Source: Diphasiastrum complanatum (taxonomy: Eukaryota > Streptophyta > Lycopodiopsida > Lycopodiales > Lycopodiaceae). From it: 64,000 bases of DNA. Location: assembly GCA_029204225.1 (NCBI GenBank), contig MU832221.1, positions 1 to 64,000 of the forward strand, given 5' to 3'. Made by a program: the position numbers and the translations under genes. How positions within the stretch are numbered: the first letter of the stretch is position 1; each line of letters begins with the position of its first letter. Below are positions 25,201-37,200 of the stretch, piece after piece. The notes under the pieces are model-generated. The model was given only the letters and a program-made list of their open reading frames with translations. It ran no database searches and had not been told where the DNA came from.

Positions 25201-28200
25201 CGATACCTATCAGCATATTCCTGCACCATGTACTGCCTCTGACGATGCAAAAGCCAAGCATCCGTCGCACGCACATGCTCATGTGGAGGAATAAACTGAG
25301 CTCTGAAAGCTCGCTTAAACTCAAGCTAGGTGGATGGAGCCTGATTAGACTTCAACAACTTGCGCCACCACCTGTCAGCAAAATCAGTGAAATGGTAAGC
25401 AGCTTTGCGGACCCGCCAACCCTCATCAGTTGGGGACAGTTTCAAATCAAAATACTCTTCTCACTTATGCAACCACTGATCTACGATATCAGTATTGCGT
25501 TGGGGAGTGTTTCCAGCGAAACGGGTAGGTTTAATATCTTTGTCTTCTGGATAGAGTGGAGGTAACATAGGACGAACAGCAGAAGACGGATAAGGTGGAG
25601 CATATTGCGAGGAAGACGCATAACCACCAGCTACCATCATCGCTCGCATCTCTGCGACGGTCTTTTCCACACTATCCATGCGAGCTTGCACAGAAGGGGA
25701 AGTACCAGCAGGCGAACGGGCAGCCACTGTAGGCGGATTATGGCAGGACTAAGCACAGGGCTGGGTGGTGGTGATGGAAGAGCAACGGGTGGACTGAGCA
25801 GAATATCAACTCTATCATCTTCCATTATGAAACAAAAGCAGAGACAGCACGGAATCAAGCTAGAAATTGCACTTACTGAAACACAGTCAGGAAAAGGAAA
25901 TGTTCAGCCTATTGACAATTTAGAACTGAAAGAGACAAAAGGCAACTGGAAAGTAACAAAACCAAGGACATGTAGTACTTCCCTTGCGTCCTACGCTAGT
26001 ACAAAAGTCGGTAAAGAACTTATTTTGGGCACCAAATCGGCTTGAAAGTAAAAAAAAAACAGGAAAAAAGCGGGCTGTTTGACGTCAAATTTCTTCCAAA
26101 CGGCAAAAGCTTTTCACGAACGGTCAATTAGCAGTAGGTCACCCTCCTACTAGGCCCAATCTGAAACTTTAACAACAGAAATCGGAGATAAATCAGAGAA
26201 GTTATGTCCAATCCAAAAATCTGACCTGTTTTTTGCTTGGAAACCGACTTTTTAGTGAAACAAAGGCAAATACTAGAAACATGCTCCCAAAATCTGATCA
26301 GGATCTGAGAAGGTTCCGGAAAGTTATGAGCGAAAATCCTTCTGAAAAAATGTGTTGGAGCTGTAAGAACAAAGTATGCCCAATTTTCCCTGCTAGAAAT
26401 CGTTGAAACAACTCTGAAAAGATGTGTAGATCAGCGCTGGAACAGTAGGAAACGGTTGCCGACAAATCCCTAAGTAGATCATTATTAGAGGTATAAAATT
26501 TAGATTTAACATTAGCTTTAAATTTTAAAAAGCAGCTTAAAGAGTTTAAGTTGAAAAAAGTAAGAACTAGATATAACAAAATCTCGAAAAGACATGGCTA
26601 TATACAACAACCCAAAAAGGTTCTAAGGTTTTGTATGTATTAAACATGTCAAGGGACATAACACGATCCAAATGAAGCAACCTCATTATTATGGAAATGT
26701 TCTAAAGACAACATTACTAGGGGGCGAAAACTTAGGAGGATTAAAAGTAGGACAAGGAGAAGGATGGGGAGGAGAAGGCATGATCATAGCTTGTGGAATG
26801 TAGCAATCTGGAGGGTTGGTAACCGATGTCATATAGGTTTCCAAATTTTCAACATATTACAAATGTATGGTGTAATGTTTTAAGGTTTAGCGAGGGCATT
26901 CCACAACATAGAAGCTTTTTTGGCAAAGTTTCTATTGTTTCATAACTTGGACTCACCCTGAAGGTTATTACCTCTAGGAAAAAAAAAGTGAAGAGTTCTC
27001 AATAAAAAACGTTCACGAGCCATGCCACCTTAAAACCTCTTTAGAATTAGACGAAGTTGCATCGGGACGACATTTTGGAACATTGGAACAAAGCAAAAAT
27101 AAAAAACCAAACATTTTTATTTACAACCAATGGAATCCTATTAGGAGACAAATAAACTAGGAGCAATAGTAGGTTTCAAAATCTAGGGAATTCTTTTGTA
27201 TGCCACACATCTATGTCAAGTTAGTGACTCCTTGTCATGCTTTCTCTGTGATATCAAGGCCAAAGCTTGCATGTTAAAAATCTAGAGTGTTGAGGAAGGA
27301 GTGCTACCAAGAGAGAAAATCAAATCTCATGAGGGTCAAGTTAAGTCACTTTGGAATCTAGAATAAGCTTGCTTTAGTAAATGCTCGTTCCATATGTGTT
27401 AAAAGAACACAATACCTTGCATGATGTGCAACAAGGTACAACTCGGTAGAAGAATTTCCAACAGAACTTAATGATTTGTCAAAGCGTCTTCTATGTGCAT
27501 GGATAATGGTCACAATGCACATAACCATAGAGTGTGGATATACAAGGGTCACTCAATGTGAATGCTTTGCGTGATCTAAACATGTAGCAAAGCATGCTCT
27601 TTTCTACCAATGACACCTAAAAAATCTACCAAAAAAAGGGGTTTTGCTCCGGAAGGACCAAAATTTCATGACATTCCAAAATGTTGCGACGCATCTATGG
27701 AGATTTTGAACGTGAGAAACAGGTTTCGAAATGGGCCCGTCTAAAATGGGGCGTTTCAAATGCGCCGTTCGATGAATCATTGCCTTGAGCTGTTAATCCT
27801 TGGGCAAGCCCAAGTTAGAGTGCCACTTGACTAAAACAAGGTCTATTCTAGTGGCAAAACGAGAACATACCTCCTGAAAGTCTTGTAAGTATGCATGTAA
27901 GGGCCAATTCCCCATGAGAATCGTCGCAAACTAGCGAAAAAATTCAAACTCATCCAGGACGGATAAGAAGGGCACCTTGCAAAATTCCTCCCAGTTCTTG
28001 GGGATTTCCGGCTTCCCTCAAAGATGTTGCCACCTTGTGAATGTTTGCTTTTCCTCACATGTACATAATAGCCATATTGATCTTGTGGTCATCTGTCTTT
28101 GGTTGGGAAGGATCCATAGGTGATGGAAGAAAGTGGAGAGTTGAAACTTAACTTACAATTCACCAAGACGAATCGATCAAACCTATACACAGTTTTTGAT

Positions 28201-31200
28201 ATTATGAAGAAATTAACCGAAAACCGCCAGGTGTCGATCAACAAAAGAAACCAAACACTAACAATCCACCTCGTCGTAGGATCAAATCCACCCTCCGTGC
28301 CCTAAGCCCAATGACTAAACAAGCGGGATCCAGCTTCCGGCCCTAACAACGTCCCATACCGCCATCACCACCTTCGGTTCTCCTACCCCTAGCTAGCACC
28401 ATCCTAGCTATGCACATGCACACTACCATCCACCAACTCCTAGGTAGATAGAATTAATGGTAACTGAGATCTCCTTCCCTTGTATACCTCCAAGGTGGAA
28501 GCCTCCATGCCAAGCATATATTCTTAATCACAACAAGTGGCATGCATGCGGTCCATGAGTCAACTAGTCAAATCAATAGGCCCCAAGTTAGGTGTGGGAC
28601 ACAAGGGGTTGGGTCCCTAACAAAATCCCAAATCCTGCTCGATATAGACAAAACATGCGAATTCGATTTTCGTCACCATAACTCAGTTTCACCCCTTATT
28701 AGCTCAGATTGTCATGATTCCAAAATATCCAACATGCATTAATCCGACATGCAGTGACTTCTGGCAAAATCTACTCTTTACATCAAACTCCTTACTGAAC
28801 CAAAAATTCACTTTTTAATTCAATTTTACGTAAACTGCATCCAAGCATGAAATTCCATTCACAAAACTATTGTGCAGCCTACTATTCAACTTTCCGACAT
28901 GCAATCAGAATATTTCAAAATTTTGTCAATTTTTGAACTAAAAATTGCCAAAATTCTAACGATCATAACTTTTGCTACAGAGCATAGAATTAATGAACCG
29001 TCAACAGTTCACCACGGTTCTGAGAACCGTACGGTTCACAAAAATTTTGCCTGGAACCGTGGTGAACCGTACAGTTGATTGATTAATTAATTAATTAAAA
29101 TTTTTTTTGGTTTCCCACCCCCAAAAATAGCCCAAAAAATGCCAAAAAAAAATCTGACATCTGTGAAATCTGGTTCAATATGTGAAATCAGAGGACCATT
29201 TGTGAAATCTGTTAAAAATCTGTGAAATCTGGTTCAATCTGAAATCATTTGTGAAATCAGATCCAAAATCTGTGAAATCTGGTTCAATCTGTGAAATCAT
29301 TTTGGAAATCAGAGGGACCATTTGTGAAATCTGTGTGAAATCTGTGAAATCTGTGAAATCTATGAAATGAGGACCAAAAATGACTTGGGAGGGGTTTTGG
29401 GGGGAAATTGGGAAAATAAATAAATAATTAATTAACTACAGGAATCATACCACGGTTCATGAACCGTGGTACGGTTCCCACCACGGTTCCCAGGACCCAC
29501 GGTTCTGAGAACCGTGGGTTCTATGCAGCAGAGCACCAAATTGGGTGCTATAAAGCACAGTATAGAGGGAGGTAAAGTTGGCTATGCCATACTGGTCACA
29601 CATGCGAGTAGCAAAGGCAGGAAATTCCAGTAGGACACACATTTTGTAGATAAAATTCTCAAAAATTGCTTCTAAGCTTCACATGGCATCAAATAGACAT
29701 AAAAAGCAGCCTATTTAGGTTCATTAGAGACTTGTAGAAGCTTCAATCAGATCCAACAATGGCATGTGGGCTCAGAACAAGCAATTCTTGCTATCTAGAA
29801 GGGTGCCAAGCATAGAAACTTCGATTGATCGGTGCCTAAGCCTCCAAGCACCAAAACAGGTGTATGAGGACTTGAATCAAAGGAAATTCACTCAACCTTT
29901 CAGCTTGTATACTATCCCTCGGGCCTCAAGCTTCAGGTTCTGTATAAAATGTTATTAACACTCAAAAAGTCATGAATGAAAATACACTAAATTTTGACGT
30001 TTCAAATCCCCATATAGTTCCTACAATCTACTGAACCTGCTCAAAGCCACTGGATAACTTCAACATGAAAGAAAATGATTCATTTTATCAAAAAAGTGAA
30101 AAAATCATCAAATGAAAGTGAAATCAAACCCTAATCACCTCAACTCCACTCACGCAACTACTGAAAGTTCTGATTTTGGCCAACATCCACTCTTACTGAT
30201 CATTTCTACCCAAAACCGTCACAATTTGACCAATTTTGACCATAACCTTAGTCAAAATTCGATATCAATGGCATAATTCACATGCAATCATTCGAACCTA
30301 TCATAATGACTGATAAACAAGTAAGTACTTTTCTGAAAATCATTAACATAAAATGCCTTCGATGAATTCCAAGCTAAAACAATGAATACTTAGCCGAAAA
30401 CCGTAAGAAACTATCAATTTTCAAGTAAATTGCAATTACGACTATAGAGAAAGTCAATAGCACTGATCTTTTAGGCTAAGAATGATCAAGATTATGAAAA
30501 CACACTTACTTGGAGGTCAATTCCACCACCATGAAGAAAAAGTAAAGAGCTACTACCAAAAAGCTGCAAAAAGCATCTCCACCTTCTGATCAATGCAGGC
30601 AGCTTTGATACCACTATAAAAGATCGCCAAGTATAGATCCTTAAGATCCTATTGCAAACGCCAAAAGGAGAATTGTGGAGCTAACCCAACCAAAGAGAAA
30701 TTGAAGATCGAACCTCAATCAGCTTCACCCTCAAGCTATGGAGATTGAATACAAGAGGAGAGGATTCCTGCAACTAAATTCCAGAATTGGGACATAGACT
30801 AGGGCAAATTTCTATAGGTATATAAACTCCATTAGTTTAGGAATATTCCCTCCATAACCCTAATCCTTTACTAAACCCATAGTCAATTGCTATTGATACT
30901 TCTCTGCATGCATCTAATTGTCAAACACCATGCATTGCTACTCATGTCCAGATTGGAGTGCCTGGGCCCTCACAAGCTTATTAATTACATTTATAGCCTA
31001 GTTAGAAATGATGAGGCATAACTAATAAACTCGTACACTGGAGTGCTGAATATCCACATCAAGGATTGTTGTTGGACCCTTTTCGTGCCTTCCTAACGAC
31101 GTGGATCTAGAGGACAAGGGGTTTTGGATCTCCAACCGGGTGAGTAGTTGTGTGTAGCATCGGGTTTCGATCCAATGGGGAGAGGGTAAACGAAGAGATA

Positions 31201-34200
31201 GGAGTGAGAATCTAGGTTTGCTAAGGTTGTCAATCTTAGCTTAGAATCTAATCGTGGAATAGCCTAGATTTGGGTGTTGTTCATCTTTGTGCTTCTTCTC
31301 TTTTTGGTCTTTTCAAACCTACCTACGAATCTTAATGATCACTCAAAGGTTGTGAATCTAACACCTATTTTGGTTGTATGTTGATTGTGGATTAGTTTGG
31401 AACTAAAATCAATGAAAGCTTGTGCTAATGATCATTTGCGATTGTGATAGCATGATTAAGAAAAACAAAACAAGCATTCATCATCCACATAATAGAATCA
31501 CATACAATAAAAAAAGGAGGCCCTCAAAAATGCAATTGATAGGAAGGGGAGGAGATACTCTCTCTCTCTCTCTCAATCTCTATTCTCTTCAAATGTAAAA
31601 GGTAACCACAAAAATGGTGTCACATGCCCTTATATAGACATTCCTAGGGTTGGGGTTTCTGGTTCACCCAAAACCATGTGCCATAGCAACTTGACTTTTA
31701 GAAAGTTTTAAACCAAATTAAATTGATAACTACTTGGGTACCTTCACATGTTGGGCCCAACTAAGAGCTAATCTACCTCTAATTCTCGCGCCTTTGGCTT
31801 GCGAGTACATTTCACCTTCTATGGGTGTCTGACATCACAATTTCGATACATTTAAGATTTTTTTTAACTCGGCCATGCTTTTATTCCCATCTCCGTAAAG
31901 TATGGTTGTAAGGCGCTGAGCTTTGTTTTCGCTCATTGGCTGGTCTGCTACTTGTCAACTTCGTCAGTATTGGCGCTCCCAATAGGTTTAGATTCTGGAG
32001 CCCTTTGTCGGTGATTTGTCGACACTCTCTATAGTCTTGTGGCCATGATTCCACTTTCGAATATTCTTCGCAAGCTTACATTAGCTAGAATCTGTTAGAA
32101 GATTCACATAGGAATCTTTGCCGGAATTGACATGGGAATCTTCTAACAATTGTTCCAAATCCCCTATACCAAACATGGTTGTAACATCTCCCCTTCTATA
32201 CCTGCAAAGTGGGAGTCTCCATGCCAAGCACAAATCCCTAATGACAACAAGCGACATGCATGCTGGTCAAGTCAACAAGCCCTAATCCAATGTACAGTTT
32301 CAAGTACGGTATGTTAGAAATCAATGATAAACTTCATTGTTACCCTTCTTAGTTATTGTTCACGATGTACTTTATTACTGACAGCTATTACCAGCTGTAA
32401 CTAGTCGTAGGCTAGTCTAGTAATCTACTTCTAGGTTTTCTCTCTCTATCAGGGTTCAGGGTTTATTTGTACATTTCAAATTCGGTATGATTCAGCGTGA
32501 TAGAGCGATATTGCGTGTTCTTCTTCTGACTCTTCACTTGGTGATTGCTTATGGTGAATGCTTGATGTTGCATATCTAATTGTGAAAAGTGCCATTTGTC
32601 AGAGAGTTGTGCCAAGAAATCTCTCATCTGTTTGTTTGGAATACTACACATCACACCAGACAGTGTCTAGTACTGCCATTCAAAGTTTTGAGGCTTCATA
32701 CTTTTTACATTATTGATCTCTGTTTGTTTGAACGATCACTCTCTTCGAAATCTTTGCAAAGAGGAGGCGACATAACCGCCGCGCCGAAGTGGGGAATCTA
32801 GAATATTCCCTCTGAAAATTCTTATATTCTCTCTATTTTTCATATCCGTACCAATATCGGATCCAAGCGCACTAGCTGAAGAGAAACCCGAGCAATCGTA
32901 CATTCGCGCTCCAGTCCGATATCGCATGTCCGTACCAATATCGCATTCAAGCGCACGAGCTAAAGAGAATCACGAGCAATCGTACATCCGCGCTCCAGTC
33001 CGATATCGCATGTCCAATATCGGATCCACGCGCACAAGTTAAAGAAAATCCTGAGCAGTAGTCTATCCGCGCTCCATTCCGATATCAGGTGTACAACCAG
33101 AAAAACATACAGTTCTGTGGTGTGGTAAATTTCTTGATCCGGATGGTACACCTTACACAAGAAAAATGGCCAGATTATGCAAACCTCAAAAGACCTAGTG
33201 TTTTTCAAAGGGCGGACTATAGTTACTTGCAAATTCTAGAGGACTAAAAAGTAATGTGGACTTATATCCGTTACGACTTGTCTACAAGTTATTGTGGATA
33301 GCTAGAATCTATTGAACGAGACAATGATGTGGCTTACAAGTTGGAACTCTCAATAACAACCAATTTGCCTAAAGACGTAATTGAAGTCTTTCATCATAGG
33401 ATAGTTCTGAAATAAATAAAAAAGACAGATGAGAAATCGCCTTAACCATGAGCTCTTGATTAAGGTCAAAAGATGATAATTCTCAAAAACATGTTAAAAG
33501 CTCAAAAAAGAACTTCCCTTTTTAAGGGAAGGAAATATATTACTTCCCCATGTAATTGTGACAATGGAAAACACAATGTGGTTAGGCTCTAGTTGGTGGT
33601 TAGCACTTGGGATTAGTTAAAGTTGGCTATACTACATTATTGGAGTGGCAACTTGAGGTCAATTAAGGGACACCTAGCCAAGACATCTTCGTCGTGGCTA
33701 TGTAAGGAATACTAGTAACATCACTTTCAAAATTTGAATCGGTTAGGGCTTGAACTGATCAAGGTTGTGGGTCATCGTTAAATAGGCGAGAGACACACCC
33801 CCCCCCCACCCCCCCAACGGAGTGGGCTACTATGGTAGTATAGGACACCATGGCTATGGCTCGATGGATTGATCGACAATGGTAGTTCCTACCTCCCAGA
33901 CTTGGGAGTGATCACTAGGTTGTAACCTCTAATTTAGTGATTGATCATTTTCCCATTGCTCTATTGATTTTATTTGACTCCGATTTGGTCTAGGAGGTGA
34001 ATGATTGGCAAGCTTCACAACCACCACTGGTGAGTCCCTTCAATTGTCAATCAAATTCCACAAGTTTAAAATAGATATCTCATACAAGCATCATTGATAG
34101 CACCAACCTTAAATGTATTATCATCTTGAAGCTTCATATCATAGTTGCAGCGCGATTCCCGAATCGCGATTCGGGATTTTCCCAGAATCATGTAGAATCG

Positions 34201-37200
34201 AATTTTTTTTTTTTTTTTTGAAATTTTTTTAGACAATATGGGTATCAGATGAAAGCTTTGATGGAGGGGATTATGATTGTGTAGTTTGCCGACTGTTTCG
34301 GGTGCGAAACACCAAAAAGTGTGTTTTCACTCGGGGAGTTGGAAGGCCAAATCATGAAGAGGCCTTACCTACCGGCAGCCCCCGGACCCCGCCGTTGTGG
34401 GGCGTTGCCCCCCAAACCCCCCACTGGGGGGCTACCGCCCCTCGAACCCCCCGTTTCCTGGGGGGCTATTGTCCCCCGAACCCCCTAGAGCTTCCTGCTA
34501 TATAGACACTGTAGATAAAAATGCCACCGCCCCCCTGTAGATAAAAATGGGGTCCAAATGCGCACCGAGAAGGGCCCAATATTTATGCCCCCAACTGTAT
34601 GTACATTGCACTCACATCTCCAGTGAACCAATTGCAAAAGTGATCATCATCCATACAGTTGATAGTCCAAACTGTAGCATTAACATTTACTGAAAACCAG
34701 AGCAAATGACAACCGGATAGCTACTGAAAATAAGATCTGTTTGTGCCTCATCTACTGCACTTCTGAGAAGCAAAACGCTGGTTTGACCATTGATCCCCTA
34801 AAAAAATTTCAGCAATAAGCTATTTTTCCACAAAAAAAAAAAAAAAAAAAAAAAATTGCGATTCTGGGTCGCGAATCGCGATTCGCAGAATCGCGACCCG
34901 CGAATCGCAGACCCAGCGAATCACGATTTGCTGCAATTATGCTTCATATTAATAGTGTTGTAAACTGTTATCAAAATGCGCAAACCTTTTAAATTCACTT
35001 CCAAACAAAGTGATAAATTAAAATGACAATCCTATTGGTCCCTTGCAAAAAATTCAAGAACCATAATGATGTATTGCCCAAATTTCACTAAACTAGTTTA
35101 TTTCCACATAAGTTAAAAGTTAAAACATACTTCCAAAACTACATTTGTAATGCATGCTTGCATACTTGTGGAAGATGATGGTTGTTGCGCATTTCTCATA
35201 GCAAGTATGTGCCATCACATAAGAAACAATAAATAGAATCAAATATGTTATCCTACATCTTGAAGCAAAATTTCTTCCACCTCTTAACATGATATAGTAG
35301 CTTATAACATTAACTTATGGGTCCAAGCAAGCCCAAGCAAATTATGTTGGAAAACTCCACTAGAAAGCAAGGTTGCATCCCGATTCGAACAGGTCGATTC
35401 GAACCCGCCGGTTCAAACCGATTCTTTGAGGTTCGAACCGCCAGGCCAGGTTCGAATTGGAAAACGGTTCGACCTTTTTTTTTTCAATTCTTCAAAAAAA
35501 CGTCAAACATTCACTGATAGTACAGATACTTAAATTTTAATAGCTAAACAATTTCAATCTTCCTCTAAATTTACAGATATCAGAATTCAGGATAATCAAA
35601 TCTCTAAGCTCTTGTGAGTCGTGACGGAATGACCTGTGACTTGTCGTATCAACTTTCAAGATTCAATTTTCAAAACCGAATTTACAGAAATTAGAATGAC
35701 ATTATGACTCATGAGTCATGACCCAAGTTTAAACAGACTACATAGTACATAGTACATACTAGTTAGTAGTTGCCAGTAACTAGTAACTACAGTTAAAACT
35801 TAAACAGGTTACAGAGTCCAGACTACATAGACTGTACATACTACAGTTAAAACTTAAAACTTAAAACTTAACTTCAGGAATCAAAAACTTGAAACTTGAA
35901 ACTAGATTCTAGAATCCATAATATATCATGAATCATGAATCATAACAAAGTAGTAAATACAAATGTCAAGTGCCTCATGAGTCCGGTCACCAATGTAATG
36001 CGCGATGTGTCTGATGATAAAATTTAAATCATGATGTGTACATATGTGATATGTCATACTACACTATACAGTCACCAGTGTAAATACTAAACAACTCAAG
36101 AGTCAATGCTCATCTAGTGACAAACATCGTAGTGTCATCTACAGACTAGTAACTAGTAACTACAATGATCTAATGTACATACTAGTAACTACAATCATCT
36201 AAAGACTGACATCAATGAGCACTAAGCAGGGGCCAAGGTCCAGGCTGCAGTGAGCACTCTAAGCTCTCCTACGCCTGATTTTCCTCCCACTCGCTGGTGG
36301 TGCTGTGGAGCCTGTTGTGGCCTCTCAAGTGGTAGGCTCAGTTGCGAAATCCTCATCAGAGGCAGAGGTATGATGCCCCTCATCCTCATCCCCGCCCTCC
36401 TCGGACTCCTCATCCTCATACACCTCCTTCTCTGAGGACTCTGACCCTGATGATGCCTCAGACTCAGACTCAAACTCATCCTCGAGGCTATGAGCACGGG
36501 AGCTGCTAGCCTCTACTGCCCTCCTCCTATGCTCTGCTCGAGTGACAGGCCCTGCACAATGCACACAAAGAGGGACAAACGTGTTATTGCCTGCAAATTA
36601 GTAAATTACAATTTACGATACTTAGTAACTTCAAACTTCGAAAATTTAATTCAAGACCTGTCACCTTACTACTTAGACAATCCTAATTTCTCACCTGCAC
36701 TCTGCATGGCCTCCTCATGGAGGAATGCGTACACGTCCTCCTCTAACTGGTCTCTCGGTGGCAACTCTGGAACCTTTGCCACATCGATCAGATCGGGATT
36801 TACCTATGCACATGTCACAATGCCTGAAATCAACGCAAAATTTGGAGGGCCGAGTCCCGACAAAAGTTAAAATTTAGCTACAGTCTAGTATCTACTATCA
36901 TCTATGTAGTATGATCTATCTAGTATCTACTTAGTACTAACTGGGTCCTATATGATGATGGATCACATGTTAGAATTTAGTAATTATAATTTATGGCTTA
37001 CAAGTTACCTGGATAAGCTCTGCGGTGGTATGGTGTAATAGATCCTAACACCACAGTAGGGCAAACACTAACTGATCCACCCAACCTTGCCTACTCCCTG
37101 ATATAGAGTAAGCCCCTCCTAGCCCAGTGTGAGGACTGGTAGCATGCTACTGCCAAGTGTCGGCCACGTGGCACTGACGTGGCCGACTGCACGTCGGGAC

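Noticed and set aside
27843-28058. Possible gene fragment on the minus strand
   Set aside because: 71 codons, no motif, no splice context and surrounded by repeats.
32846-33085. CRISPR-like array
   Set aside because: Direct repeats of 84 bp without unique spacers in a plant nuclear context.
36222-36497. Alternative frames across the acidic tail of the hAT transposase
   Set aside because: Shadows of the acidic Glu/Asp/Ser-coding exon.
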